Shown: positions 9,101 through 17,567 of the stretch, piece by piece
How positions within the stretch are numbered: the stretch's first letter is position 1
Layout: each line of letters begins with the position of its first letter
Origin: Geodermatophilus obscurus
GTDB lineage: Bacteria; Actinomycetota; Actinomycetes; Mycobacteriales; Geodermatophilaceae
Assembly (NCBI RefSeq): GCF_900143215.1
Contig: NZ_FRDM01000006.1
Location: 1-64,000 of the forward strand
DNA: 64,000 nt
Direction: 5' to 3'
Translations under genes and position numbers: made by a program
Notes under the pieces: generated by a model
Database searches by the model: none
Told to the model about the DNA's origin: nothing
What the model saw: the letters and a program-made list of their open reading frames with translations, nothing else

Positions 9101-9227
9101 GGACGCGCTCGGGCGGGCGCTGGCCTGGCGGACGGGGGCGTGGCCGCTGCGCCAGGCGCTGGCCGAGGCCTTCGCCGATCCGGAGCACGCCGACGTGCTC
9201 GCCGCCGAGGACGCCGTCGGCCCGTGA
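6117..9227 (+). CDS. sacsin-like GHKL ATPase-domain protein
   Basis: This is a 1036-residue protein with an N-terminal Hsp90/histidine-kinase type ATP-binding fold, as in sacsin. The N-box is ELAQNAADAA (E71, N75, D78), the G1 position reads NTGAPLD (about 107-113), and the G2 loop is GRFGVGF (150-156). No histidine-kinase or MutL domain follows. About 800 leucine/alanine/proline-rich residues contain repeated short blocks of unknown fold. The N-terminus carries four 8-residue repeats (ADPFDTAG type). An in-frame 14-codon duplication (VGRSGV before VGRFGV) lies in the ATP lid. GTG 6117 is used. A chaperone-like or defence-linked role is known for sacsin-type ATPases; for this one it is inference. 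Confidence 0.75.
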   Translation: MADPFDASGADLFDTAGADPFDTAGADPFDTAELRRRVLAAWADSPARFREDANAEEDLVRGGYRDRSVVELAQNAADAAARAGVAGRLRLELTGDGTGGEVLRAANTGAPLDAAGVQGLASLRASAKRDEPGSVGRSGVAGGPRIEPVGRFGVGFAAVLAVTDEPAVHSTTGGVAFSAGRTRAEVAAVPALTEEVARRDGAVPVLRLPWPAGGTPPEGFATEVVLPLRAGSRAAVRTALEELTPELLLALPGLAAVDVVLDGTVRSLSVRRRGTEAELTDGERTTVWRVERRDGELPEALLAGRPVEERGRRAWTLTWAVPLDDDGRPAPLPLPQRVHAPTPSDEPLTLPARLVAPFPLGPDRRHVLPGPVTDALVAEAAGAYADLLAELTEGAGRDGAVLALVPRTGLAGAELDAELCTAALERLREAAWLPVAGTERDRQPPGRAAVLAEPTEERVAALTGVLPGLLPAGWSARTDLPALAALGVRRVGTAEAVEAVRGVARPPSWWAQLYAALDGAEREELAALPVPLADGRTAHGPAGVLLPDAELPVARLGPLGLRVADPDAVAPAAARRLLERLGARPATAAAVLADPEVRAAVEASVDAADDGWDPDRDPAAFADAVLALVDAAGTGPGELPWLAELALPDAGGGWAPAGELVLPGSRFAGVLLDGALGTLAPELDADPDVLRAVGVLDGFALVHAEDPDELDVDAALDWADAVLDRLPADAPAPSWPPLTAVRDLELVADWAGALPLLAALPPEAWADVVLGGVPVPGYLRWWLGTHPVLGGRRPDRLRHPEAAELQGLYEPADTAPALLDLLQPPASVDGVLADVDGALDLLDRLGDDRRTVSAAVLRTVHARLAAALDGVDVDPPDRVRVAPDRVVPAAEAVVLDAPWFLPLVDSALVPAGGAPGPVADLLDLPLAGEVVRARVESHPARTVRWADVPGADLAAARLGLAELPGEVAVHEPLRAGGRVVPWWPGNGVDHVDGTPDALGRALAWRTGAWPLRQALAEAFADPEHADVLAAEDAVGP
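6120..6215 (+). repeat. 24-nt in-frame coding repeats, four units
   Basis: Four consecutive 24-nt units starting GCCGACCCCTTCGA encode ADPFDASG, ADLFDTAG, ADPFDTAG and ADPFDTAE directly after the GTG start of the ATPase gene. Units three and four are nearly identical in DNA, which suggests recent slippage or unequal exchange. The repeated peptide is acidic and lies ahead of the folded ATPase domain, so copy number could vary without breaking the protein. Confidence 0.9.
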
Positions 9228-9251
9228 GCCGGAGCCGACGGCGCCCCCCGT

Positions 9252-9311
9252 CGGCCCCCTTGCAGGGTCCCGCCGCGAGCTCGCGAGTGGCGGGGGGCAA
9301 GGGGGTCCTCT
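9252..9311. terminator. dispersed 3'-end hairpin element, copy 2
   Basis: The outer arms CCCCCTTGC and GCAAGGGGG pair perfectly. The inner arms CCCGCC and GGCGGG flank the self-complementary core CGCGAGCTCGCG. The element sits between the converging ATPase gene (ends 9227) and the small gene ending at 9313, and its 3' edge GGGGGTCCTC matches other copies. It is probably a bidirectional terminator; there is no T-tract. Confidence 0.65.
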
Positions 9312-9312
9312 T

Positions 9313-9681
9313 TCACTGACCCCAGCGCGGAATGGCGTGCGCGCCCGAGGCATGACCGTGGGCGGAGGTGGGCCGTCCGCTCCGCCCGGCCGGTGCGCCG
9401 GGCACCGGGGCGCGCCCGGCCTCGGCGCAGCAGCGGTACAGCGACCGCCACTGCTCGGCGGTCAGGTCGGCGGCGCGGGTGGTGGGTGGCAGGCCTGCCG
9501 AGCGCAGCCACCGGGCGCCGGCCGGGCCGGGCAGGACGGCGCGCAGCGTGGCGCCGAGGGCGGCGCCGGGCCGGGCGAGGACGGCGTGCGCCAGGCGGTC
9601 GAAGGCGGCCGCCTCCGTCTCGGGGAGGGCGGCGCGGGCGGTGGCGGGTGCGCCGTCGAGGGTGCGGTGCGGGCGGGACAA
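9313..9681 (-). CDS. orphan domain like the C-terminus of Erm/KsgA rRNA methyltransferases
   Basis: This 122-residue protein resembles only the C-terminal helical domain of rRNA adenine dimethyltransferases (Erm/RsmA). FDRLAHAVLARPGAALGATL corresponds to the helix after the catalytic fold, and LRSAGLPPTTRAADLTAEQW continues into SLYRCCAEAG, the usual end of Erm proteins. The catalytic Rossmann part with its SAM and NLPY-type motifs is absent, and I do not find it in any frame just upstream. The TTG start at 9681 has a strong GGAGG site 6 nt before it, so it seems to be translated. It may be a decayed methyltransferase or a stand-alone RNA-binding piece. The family match is from memory and moderate. 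Confidence 0.5.
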   Translation of the reverse strand: MSRPHRTLDGAPATARAALPETEAAAFDRLAHAVLARPGAALGATLRAVLPGPAGARWLRSAGLPPTTRAADLTAEQWRSLYRCCAEAGRAPVPGAPAGRSGRPTSAHGHASGAHAIPRWGQ

Positions 9682-9867
9682 GGCGACCTCCGGAGGAGGG
9701 CAGGGCTGCGCGGCCGGCAGCCGGTCAGCGAGGAGACAGGTGCGCCCGGCCGGAGCGGGGCGCGGACGGCGGGGAGCAGGACTCGACCCGCGGGCACGTC
9801 ACGCAGTGGACGGATCAGGAGCGCACGGCGGTGACGCTACGGACCGCGCCGGAGGGCGTCGAGCGGA

Positions 9868-10161
9868 TTACCGACCGGACGAGCGGCCGGCCTTGCGCTG
9901 CTGGTGGGCCTCCCAGCGGGCGCGGTCGCGGGCGCGGACGTCCTTGGTCCGCTCCCGGCGCTCGGCGCGTCGGCGGGCCCGGTCGAGCTCGCGCTGCTCG
10001 AAGGAGGAGTGCTGCTCCCAGTTGCTGGCCAGCACCGCGACGCCCCAGAGACAGAGGCCGAAGATGGCGACGAACGCGGCGAGGATGGGGTCGAGCACCA
10101 GGAACGCCGCGACCGAGCCGGCCAGCCAGACCCCGCCCCACACCGCCAGCCGCCTCGACAC
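9868..10161 (-). CDS. small two-helix membrane protein with basic tail
   Basis: This 97-residue protein has two hydrophobic helices (about residues 5-22 and 26-46) joined by a short turn, VLDPIL. A long, highly charged tail follows, with many Arg/Glu residues (RELDRARRRAERRERTKDVR), and is likely helical and cytosolic. GTG 10161 is chosen because it directly precedes the first helix, with GGGGAT about 12 nt upstream; GTG 10203 is an alternative. It is transcribed away from the STAS gene, with a promoter region between them. I do not recognise a named family. It might anchor to the inner face of the membrane, but the function is unknown. Confidence 0.6.
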   Translation of the reverse strand: MSRRLAVWGGVWLAGSVAAFLVLDPILAAFVAIFGLCLWGVAVLASNWEQHSSFEQRELDRARRRAERRERTKDVRARDRARWEAHQQRKAGRSSGR

Positions 10162-10248
10162 GCGGTCCAGTATCCCCGCGCGAGAGGCGGCCGGTCGCCG
10201 CACCCCGTTCCGGTGCACCACGGCCGTGATCACGTCCGCGGTCGCCCC

Positions 10249-10277
10249 TTGAACATCGGGACGGAGGTCCCTACGGT
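10249..10277 (+). promoter_or_regulatory. candidate housekeeping promoter for the STAS gene
   Basis: TTGAAC at 10249-10254 and TACGGT at 10272-10277 are separated by exactly 17 bp. This agrees with an actinobacterial sigma-70 promoter (TTGAC-like, TANNNT). It lies about 110 bp before the GTG of the STAS protein. The region is locally less GC-rich. The call rests on pattern alone. Confidence 0.35.
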
Positions 10278-10390
10278 CAAGGGGTAGCGGTTCAACAGTC
10301 AGCCGCGGCACCAGTTGCCGGACTCCGCGTCGTGCCACGGCTGGTCCCGTGGTCGTCCGTACGGGTTCGCTTCCTCGAGAGAGGCGCACC

Positions 10391-10747
10391 GTGACCGCTG
10401 TCTCCACCTCCGACCTCGTCTCGATCGACGTGACCGGCTCCGCCACCGGCGTCCTGCTCACCGTCAGCGGCGAGGTCGACTCCTCCACCGCTCCCCGGCT
10501 GCGCGAGGTCGTGGAGTCGGCCTTCGCCGACCGCGTCCCGGCGCTCACCGTCGACCTCGACCGCGTGACCTTCCTGGACTCCGCCGGGCTGTGCGTGCTG
10601 GCCTTCGCCCACCGCCGGGCCGCCGAGGTCGGCGTCCGGCTGCGCGTGGTCGCCTCGTCCCGGGCGGTGATCCGGCCGCTGCAGATCACCGGCCTCTACG
10701 ACCTGCTCGCCGTCGAGCACGTCGGACCCGGCACCGGCGCTGCCTGA
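10391..10747 (+). CDS. STAS-domain anti-sigma factor antagonist
   Basis: This 118-residue single STAS domain is of typical size for SpoIIAA/RsbV-type proteins, which bind an anti-sigma kinase when dephosphorylated. SGEVDSSTAPRL (about 26-37) is the conserved first turn, and FLDSAGLCVL carries the phosphorylatable Ser64 in the DSAG motif. GTG 10391 is chosen because GAGAGAG lies about 7-13 nt upstream and the fold starts soon after; an ATG at 10349 lacks such a site. No partner kinase or sigma factor is adjacent. It could be a target of the PP2C phosphatase at 32568, but that is only inference. Confidence 0.88.
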   Translation: MTAVSTSDLVSIDVTGSATGVLLTVSGEVDSSTAPRLREVVESAFADRVPALTVDLDRVTFLDSAGLCVLAFAHRRAAEVGVRLRVVASSRAVIRPLQITGLYDLLAVEHVGPGTGAA

Positions 10748-10811
10748 GAAGGCCCGTGCCCGTACCGTGGCAGGACCCGTCCTCCCCTTGACGGGCCGCC
10801 TCGCCCCCCGC

Positions 10812-10872
10812 CAGAGAAGGACCCCGTCCTCCTCATCCCTCGCGAGCTCGGGCGGGACCCAAGACGGGGCCG
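10812..10872. repeat. dispersed 3'-end hairpin element, copy 3
   Basis: The element lies about 65 bp after the STAS stop codon. Arms CCCCGTC (10823) and GACGGGG (10863) enclose CCTCGCGAGCTCGGGCGGGA, a variant of the CGAGCTCG core. It combines the CCCCGTCC arm type with the SacI-site core type, linking the two subforms of the family. A terminator role is inferred. Confidence 0.6.
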
Positions 10873-10898
10873 GAGCCTCGGGAGGCGGCCGGCGGCGG

Positions 10899-10915
10899 AA
10901 CCCCGCACGGGGGTT
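10899..10915 (+). terminator. small hairpin after the STAS gene
   Basis: AACCCC (10899-10904) and GGGGTT (10910-10915) form a 6-bp stem with a 5-nt loop just after the dispersed element. It may add to termination. No T-run follows. Confidence 0.35.
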
Positions 10916-11251
10916 GTCAGAGCTCAGGGCGGTGCCCGGGACGGGCCACGGCGGGGTCCCTGGAGGGTGGGCCGTCCCGACCTCCTGGCTCGTTCCCCCG
11001 ACGGACCCGCCGACGGTGAGTCCGTCGTGCTGCCACTGGTTGGGCTGTGCAACCCATAAGCCCAGGTGACGCGCCTGTCGCTGGATCAGGTCACCTGCTG
11101 GTCACGAAACGCGTGCTGACTGGACGGATCGGCGCGACGTGGCTTTACAGTCTCCGGCCATGTGCCCTGACTCACAGGCCGATGTCGTTCCGCGGCACGG
11201 TGACCCACGGATGCCGGCCGGCTCGCCGGGGACGGCCGCGGTGCGGCCCGC
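10916..11251 (+). promoter_or_regulatory. upstream region of the branched-chain-type ABC operon
   Basis: No gene is visible in these 336 bp. The DNA becomes clearly less GC-rich from about 11020 to 11160. It holds the dyad CAGGTCACCTG near 11090 and a possible -10 TACAGT at 11146-11151, with only a weak -35 (TGGACG, 19-bp spacing). The dyad is a plausible operator for the importer operon. Both calls are pattern-based. Confidence 0.35.
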
Positions 11252-12036
<785 letters not shown>

Positions 12037-12040
<4 letters not shown>

Positions 12041-12897
12041 CCGCGGCCGGCGACGTGCAGATCCGGGCGGACGTCCCGCCCGTGGAGGTCGAGCACGTCA
12101 GCGTCCGCTTCGGGGCCATCCGGGCGCTCAACGACGTCTCCTTCACCGTCGCACCCGGGGCCATCCACGCCGTCATCGGCCCCAACGGCGCCGGCAAGTC
12201 GACGATGTTCAACGTCCTGTCGGGGGTCTACCGGGCCGCCGAGGGCGAGGTCCGCTTCGGCGACGCGCGACTGGACCAGATGCGGCCGTTCCAGATCGCC
12301 GGCTTCGGCGTGGCGCGGGCGTTCCAGAACATCGCGCTCTCCGGCACCCAGTCGGTGGCCGAGAACCTCATGCTCGGCCGGCACCACCTGACCAAGGCCG
12401 GGTTCCTCGCCTCCGGGCTGCGGCTGCCCCGCGCCACCCGCGAGGGCAGGGTGCACGGCGAGCGGATCCGGGAGATCGCCGAGTTCCTCGACCTCGGCGA
12501 CAAGCTGCACACCCCGGTCGGCGTGCTGTCCTACGGCGACCAGAAGCGGGTCGAGGTGGCCCGGGCGCTGTGCACCGAGCCGCGGCTGCTGCTGCTCGAC
12601 GAGCCGGTGGCCGGGATGAACGCCGAGGAGACCGGCCGGATGGCCGAGGCCATCCGCGAGATCCGCTCGGCGCTCGGCATCTCGATCGTCCTGGTCGAGC
12701 ACGACATGGGGATGGTCATGTCGCTGGCCGACCGGGTCACCGTCCTGGACTTCGGCCGCCGGATCGCCGACGGCACCCCCGCCGAGGTGCAGGCCGACCC
12801 CGAGGTCATCCGCGCCTACCTCGGCTCGGGCGATGACGAGACGCCGGCCGAGGCCGTCGCACACCACACCACCGACACGCCAGGGACGACCTCGTGA
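12037..12897 (+). CDS. livG: ABC transporter ATPase, LivG type
   Basis: This 286-residue partner ATPase has Walker A GPNGAGKST at about 48-56, signature LSYGDQKRVEVARAL near 165, Walker B LLLLDEPVAGMNAEE near 187 and the H-loop VEHDMGMVM. The DEPVAGMN and VEHDMG motifs are LivG hallmarks. GTG 12037 is chosen because it overlaps the livF stop as GTGA, implying coupled translation; GTG 12028 in the same frame is possible. The N-terminal 15 residues are an unusual hydrophilic extension. It works with LivF as the heterodimeric motor. Confidence 0.92.
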
Positions 12898-13784
12898 CCC
12901 AGTTCCTCTCGCTCCTGCTCAACGGGTTGTCGCTCGGCGCCATCTACGCGCTGATCGCGCTCGGCTTCGTGATCATCTTCAAGGCCAGCGAAGTGGTGAG
13001 CTTCACCCACGGCTCGCTGCTGCTGCTGGGCGCCTACGCCATCGCGCGGCTGTCCGAGCCGCTGGGCTTCCTGCTCGCCGTGCTCGCCGGACTGGCGATC
13101 ACCGCGCTGGCCGCGCTGGTCATCGAGCGGTTCATCATCAACCGCCTCCGCGGCGCTCCCGTGATCAGCCTGGCGATCGTCACCATCGGCGTCGACATCA
13201 TCCTGCTGACCGAGCTGATCCGGCGGATCGGCCCGGACATCCTGAACGTGCCGCACCCGTGGGGCGGGGAGTCGGTCCGCATCGGCGGCATCGGGATCAC
13301 CCAGAACCGGCTGATCGCCATGATCGTCGCCGGCGTGCTCATCGCCGTCTTCTTCGTCGCGTTCAAGTACTCCAGCTGGGGCGTGGCCATGCGCGCCTCC
13401 GCGGAGGACGGCGAGACCGCGGCGCTGATGGGCATCCGGCAGGGCCGGGTCTCCGCGCTGGCCTGGGTCGTCGCCGGCGTCCTCGCAGGGGTGGCCGCGC
13501 TGTTCCTGGTCGGCAGCCCGACACCCGGGGTGAGCTCGGCCGTCTACGCCACGGCGCTGCGCGCCTTCCCGGCGGCCATCCTGGGCGGCCTGGACTCCAC
13601 CGGTGGCGCGCTGGTGGGCGGCCTGCTCATCGGGCTCGCCGAGTCCCTGGCCGCCGGCTACCAGGAGCAGCTGCTCTTCCTCGGCCGTGGCTTCGGCGAG
13701 GTCGTCCCCTACGTGGTGATGATCGCCGTCCTGCTCGTCCGGCCGTCGGGGCTCTTCGGCACCAAGGAGCTGACCCGTGTCTGA
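12894..13784 (+). CDS. livH: ABC transporter permease, LivH type
   Basis: This 296-residue integral membrane protein has about eight hydrophobic segments. It begins with FLSLLLNGLSLGAIYALIAL, the characteristic LivH N-terminus. The cytosolic coupling loop EDGETAALMGIRQGRVSALA (about 180-200) contacts the ATPases, and AILGGLDSTGGALVGGLLIG is the conserved late segment. GTG 12894 overlaps the livG stop by 4 nt. It forms the channel together with the LivM-type permease. Confidence 0.92.
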   Translation: MTQFLSLLLNGLSLGAIYALIALGFVIIFKASEVVSFTHGSLLLLGAYAIARLSEPLGFLLAVLAGLAITALAALVIERFIINRLRGAPVISLAIVTIGVDIILLTELIRRIGPDILNVPHPWGGESVRIGGIGITQNRLIAMIVAGVLIAVFFVAFKYSSWGVAMRASAEDGETAALMGIRQGRVSALAWVVAGVLAGVAALFLVGSPTPGVSSAVYATALRAFPAAILGGLDSTGGALVGGLLIGLAESLAAGYQEQLLFLGRGFGEVVPYVVMIAVLLVRPSGLFGTKELTRV

Positions 13785-15030
13785 GCAGACCGTCTCGCGC
13801 CCGGCGGGGGCCTCCCGCGCGGGATCCGCCACGCCTGCCCGGTCGGGCCGGGCCGGGCGCAGCCCCGGCACCGTGGTCAAGTGGGTGCTGCTCGCCGCGC
13901 TGCTGGTCTTCCTGCTGGTCTTCCCGCTGTACTTCGACGAGTTCTGGCTGCGCACCGGCTTCGCGGTGTTCGGCGCTGCCATCGGCGCCATCGGCCTGAA
14001 CCTGCTCGTGGGCACCACCGGCCAGCTGTCCCTGGCGCACGCGTTCTTCCTCGCCGTCGGGGCGGTCAGCTACACCTACATCTCCGGCGAGTCCGGCGGG
14101 CTCGGCACCCGGGCCTCGTTGGACGGGCTGGGCCTGCCGCCGATCGTCGGCATGGTCGTCGGCGTGCTGCTCGCCGGGCTGGCCGGGCTGGTCTTCAGCC
14201 CGATCGCGGCGCGGCTGCGGGGCATCTACCTCGGTGTCGCCTCGCTGGGCCTGGTCTTCATCGGCGTCCACGTGATCAACACCTGGACGCCGGTGACCGG
14301 TGGGTTCAACGGCCGCGCGGCGCCGGAGTTCTCGCTGTTCGGCTTCACGTTCGGCAACAGCGACCCGCAGCTGTGGGTGCTGGGCGTGCCGTTCCGGGAG
14401 GCCGAGCGGCTCTGGTACCTGGGCCTGGTCCTGGCGCTGGCCGCCTACGTGTTCGCCCGCAACCTGCTGCGCAGCCGGCCCGGCCGGGCGCTGCAGACGC
14501 TGCGGGACAGCGAGGTCGCCGCGTCGGTCATGGGCGTCAACGTGCAGGCCTACAAGGCCCGGGTGTTCCTGGTCAGCTCCATGTACGCCGGCCTGTCCGG
14601 GGTCCTCTACGCGCTGTCCATCGGGAGCATCGCGCCGGAGTCCTTCACGCTGGTCGTCTCCATCCAGTACCTGGCGATGATCGTGCTGGGCGGTCTCGGG
14701 TCGGTGGGCGGTGCGGCGCTGGGCGCGCTGTTCGTCACCGCGCTCCCGCTGCTGTTCCAGCAGTACGCCGACGTGCTGCCGCTGGTGAGCGCCCCCGGCC
14801 AGGGCGGCATCTCCGCAGGCTTCGCCGCCCGGTTCCTCTACGGCGCCGCGATCATCCTCATCGTCCTGTTCGAGCCCGCCGGGCTGGCCGGCATCGCGCA
14901 GCGCCTCACCCAACGCTTCCGCCGGGGCCGTGCGCCCGCCCGCGGCGGAGTCGCCGCACCACCCCCGGAGCAACCCGGCTCCGCACCGACCCCCTCCGAC
15001 CGACCAGCACAAGGGAGCGACACCAGATGA
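13777..15030 (+). CDS. livM: ABC transporter permease, LivM type
   Basis: This 417-residue permease is longer than LivH because of a basic, disordered N-terminus (about 30 residues rich in Arg, Ser and Ala) and a Pro/Ala-rich C-terminal tail (about 385-417). The core has FGAAIGAIGLNLLVGTTGQL (LivM motif), the coupling loop RDSEVAASVMGVNVQAYKAR (about 245-264) and MIVLGGLGSVGGAALGALFV. GTG 13777 overlaps the livH gene by 8 nt. No ATPase domain is fused to it, unlike some LivM-G proteins. Confidence 0.9.
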   Translation: MSEQTVSRPAGASRAGSATPARSGRAGRSPGTVVKWVLLAALLVFLLVFPLYFDEFWLRTGFAVFGAAIGAIGLNLLVGTTGQLSLAHAFFLAVGAVSYTYISGESGGLGTRASLDGLGLPPIVGMVVGVLLAGLAGLVFSPIAARLRGIYLGVASLGLVFIGVHVINTWTPVTGGFNGRAAPEFSLFGFTFGNSDPQLWVLGVPFREAERLWYLGLVLALAAYVFARNLLRSRPGRALQTLRDSEVAASVMGVNVQAYKARVFLVSSMYAGLSGVLYALSIGSIAPESFTLVVSIQYLAMIVLGGLGSVGGAALGALFVTALPLLFQQYADVLPLVSAPGQGGISAGFAARFLYGAAIILIVLFEPAGLAGIAQRLTQRFRRGRAPARGGVAAPPPEQPGSAPTPSDRPAQGSDTR

Positions 15031-16274
15031 GAACAGGCAAGGCACTGCGCACGACCACCGCGGTCGCCGCGGCCGTCGTCGTGGCGACGGCCGGCTGCAG
15101 CACGAGGGCACCGGAGTCCAGCGGCGGCGGCGGAGGGGGAGAGGGCGGCTCGGCCGGCGAGGTCGCGACCGACGTCGGCATCGAGGGGACGACGATCACC
15201 CTCGGCGTCCTCACCGACCTGACCGGCGTGTTCGCCGCGCTCGGCCAGGACATCACCAACGCCAACACGCTGTTCTGGCAGGACAACCAGGTCTGCGACA
15301 CCTACACCGTCGAGCTCGACGTCCAGGACACCAACTACGTCCCGCAGAACGGTGTGCAGCTCTACAGCGGCATGGAGCCCAACATCCTGGCGATGCAGCA
15401 GACGATCGGCTCGCCGATCAACACCGCGCTCGCGCCGGAGTACGAGTCCGACCAGATCGTCAACTTCCCGTCGGCCTGGGCGCGCACGCTGACCGAGATC
15501 CCCGGCACCGGCGTCGTCGGCGCCACCTACGACGTCGAGCTGGCCAACGGCTACTCCTACCTCTTCGAGCAGGGCCTGCTGCAGGACGGCGCGACCGTCG
15601 GGCACATCTACTTCGAGGGCGAGTACGGCGAGAACGGCCTCGCGGGTAGTGAGGCGGTGGCCGAGGAGCGCGGGCTGACGATCATCCCCGCGCAGATCAA
15701 GTCGACCGACCAGGACATGACCGCGCAGATCACCCAGTTCGCCGCGGCCGGGGTCGACGCCATCGCCCTGACCGTCGCGCCGACGCAGACCGCGTCCGCG
15801 GCCGGCGTGGCGGCGGCCCAGGGGCTCAACGTGCCGATCATCGGCAGCAACCCGGTGTTCGCGCCGGGCCTGCTGCAGGGGCCGGCCGCGCAGGCGCTCA
15901 AGGACAACCTGTACGTCGCCAGCCCGGTGTCGGCGTTCGACGCCCAGCCCGAGCTGCTCGAGCAGTACCAGCAGGCCTACCCGAACGTGCAGCCGAGCCT
16001 CGGCGTGCTCGTCGGCTACGGCATGAGCGCGATCATGAAGCAGGTCCTCGACGCGGCCTGCGAGAACGGCGACCTCACCCGCGCGGGCGTGGTCAACGCC
16101 TTCAACGAGCTGCAGGACGTGGACACCGGCGGCCTCGTCGTCCCGATCCAGGGCTTCGAGACCGGCCGCTCGCCCAGCCTGCAGAGCTTCATCCTGCGGC
16201 CGGCCGACGTCCCGGGCGGCGCCACCGTCGTCCAGGACGCGTTCGAGGGCGAGTTCGCGGAGGGCCTGCGCTGA
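15027..16274 (+). CDS. ABC transporter substrate-binding lipoprotein, LivK type
   Basis: This 415-residue secreted binding protein has a lipoprotein signal peptide: basic start MRTGKALRTT, a hydrophobic core, and lipobox VATAGC with Cys24 as the lipidation site. A Gly/Ser-rich linker (about 32-45) then leads to the periplasmic-binding-protein fold, with ITLGVLTDLTGVFAALGQD as the family N-terminal motif. GVVGATYDVELANGYSYLFE and PIIGSNPVF belong to the hinge and second lobe. ATG 15027 overlaps the livM stop (ATGA), with AAGGGAG 9 nt upstream. It captures the substrate outside the membrane and delivers it to LivHM. The ligand is not clear from sequence. Confidence 0.9.
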   Translation: MRTGKALRTTTAVAAAVVVATAGCSTRAPESSGGGGGGEGGSAGEVATDVGIEGTTITLGVLTDLTGVFAALGQDITNANTLFWQDNQVCDTYTVELDVQDTNYVPQNGVQLYSGMEPNILAMQQTIGSPINTALAPEYESDQIVNFPSAWARTLTEIPGTGVVGATYDVELANGYSYLFEQGLLQDGATVGHIYFEGEYGENGLAGSEAVAEERGLTIIPAQIKSTDQDMTAQITQFAAAGVDAIALTVAPTQTASAAGVAAAQGLNVPIIGSNPVFAPGLLQGPAAQALKDNLYVASPVSAFDAQPELLEQYQQAYPNVQPSLGVLVGYGMSAIMKQVLDAACENGDLTRAGVVNAFNELQDVDTGGLVVPIQGFETGRSPSLQSFILRPADVPGGATVVQDAFEGEFAEGLR

Positions 16275-16293
16275 CCCTCGGGTGACCGCTGGC

Positions 16294-16322
16294 GGCGCCC
16301 CCTCCCGACGGGAGGGGGCGCC
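16294..16322. terminator. 13-bp perfect hairpin between convergent genes
   Basis: GGCGCCCCCTCCC (16294-16306) and GGGAGGGGGCGCC (16310-16322) form a perfect 13-bp stem with a 3-nt GAC loop, 20 nt after the binding-protein stop and 91 nt before the end of the converging MFS gene. There is no T-tract. It probably terminates the liv operon and could work in both directions. Confidence 0.8.
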
Positions 16323-16412
16323 GTCGCGCGTTCGGGGCCTGCACCCGCGGCGGACGCGCCGTGCGTCTGGTCGCCGCGGCCGGCTGCGCCGTCGTCCGGC
16401 ACGAGGGAGGGC

Positions 16413-17567
16413 TCACAGCCGCCCGAGGCGGGCGACCGGCACGAGCCGGAGGGCGAGCAGCGCCGTCAGCACCGCGGCGACCTGCAGCGGCACCCAGGCC
16501 GGTGTCGACCGGGCCGCGGTCGCCATGAGGAACGGCACGGCGAAGCCGAGGTAGGCGCAGGCCAGGAACACCGACGTCAGCTCGCCCCGGCGGGTGGGTG
16601 CGGCCAGCCGGCCGGTGACGGTGAGCCCGGCCGCCAGGCACAGCCCGCCGCCGGACCCGAGCAGGGGGGCGGCGGCCAGCAGCCAGGGCCAGGCGCCGGT
16701 GGCCACGAAGGCCGCCGCCGCGCCGAACCCGGCCGCGCCGAGGGCCGCGCCGGTGACGGCGGTCCACGACCCCAGCCGGCGCTGCAGGCCGGCCACGAGC
16801 GTCCCCGCGCCGAGCGTCACCCCGGCGAGGACGCCGGTGAACGCGACCCCGCCGGCGGGCAACTCCCCCAGCAGCGGCACCGCCGAGATGATCGACGAGG
16901 GGAACGCGTAGACGCAGACCGCGACCGGGGCCAGCACGGTCGCGGCGAGCAGCGCGCTGCTCGGGGGCAGCAGCGGGACGGCGGAGCTGCCGGTGGTGCG
17001 CCGTCCGCCGGGGGACAGCACGACGGTCTCCGGCACCGGCAGCGCCAACACCAGTCCCACACCGACCAGCACCGTGTGCAGGAGGTAGGGCAGGACCGTG
17101 GGCGCCGGCGCGAACTGGCCCAGCAGCCCGCTGGTGAGCGGCCCGAGGGAGAACCCCGCCGTCATGGCGACCGCGGCCCGCCGTCCCCCCGCGCCATCCC
17201 CGGAGGCGACGGACAGCTCGGCGACCCAGGCGCTGGCGACGCTGAACACGACGCCGCTGACCACGCCCTGCAGGAAGCGGGCGCCGAAGAGCAGGGTCAG
17301 CGAGTCACCGGCCGCGGCGAAGGCCAGCGACGCCACCCCGGCGAGGACCACGCCGGGGATCGCCACGCGGCGACGGCCCAGCCGGTCCGACAGCGGGCCG
17401 GCCAGGAACAGCGCGGGGACCAGGCCGGCGGCGTAGCAGCCGAACAGCGCGGTCAGCACCTCGGCGGAGAGGCCGAGCCGCTCCTGGTAGACCAGCAGCA
17501 GCGGCGTGGGGACGTTCGTGCCGGCCGCCACCGCGAACAACGTGAACACCGCTCGCCTCCAGGCCAC
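16413..17567 (-). CDS. MFS transporter
   Basis: This 384-residue protein has about 12 hydrophobic helices. GPLSDRLGRRRV (about 57-68) is a clear MFS A-motif in loop 2-3, and FLQGVVSGVVFSVASAWVAE corresponds to TM4-5. RRAAVAMTAGFSLGPLTSGL resembles drug-exporter (DHA-type) sequences with a motif-C-like Gly-Pro. The protein is short for DHA1, with little loop sequence. It is convergent with the liv operon and diverges from the thiolase gene by 123 bp. Substrate unknown; export of a small hydrophobic compound is possible. ATG 17567 fits the first helix. Confidence 0.85.
   Translation of the reverse strand: MAWRRAVFTLFAVAAGTNVPTPLLLVYQERLGLSAEVLTALFGCYAAGLVPALFLAGPLSDRLGRRRVAIPGVVLAGVASLAFAAAGDSLTLLFGARFLQGVVSGVVFSVASAWVAELSVASGDGAGGRRAAVAMTAGFSLGPLTSGLLGQFAPAPTVLPYLLHTVLVGVGLVLALPVPETVVLSPGGRRTTGSSAVPLLPPSSALLAATVLAPVAVCVYAFPSSIISAVPLLGELPAGGVAFTGVLAGVTLGAGTLVAGLQRRLGSWTAVTGAALGAAGFGAAAAFVATGAWPWLLAAAPLLGSGGGLCLAAGLTVTGRLAAPTRRGELTSVFLACAYLGFAVPFLMATAARSTPAWVPLQVAAVLTALLALRLVPVARLGRL

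Noticed and set aside
5766-9353. A 1195-codon open frame on the minus strand
   Set aside because: It is antisense to the sacsin-like ATPase; its His/Gln/Arg-rich composition is typical of shadow frames.
10916-11251. Small genes in the gap before livF
   Set aside because: The short frames have no ribosome site and no codon bias.
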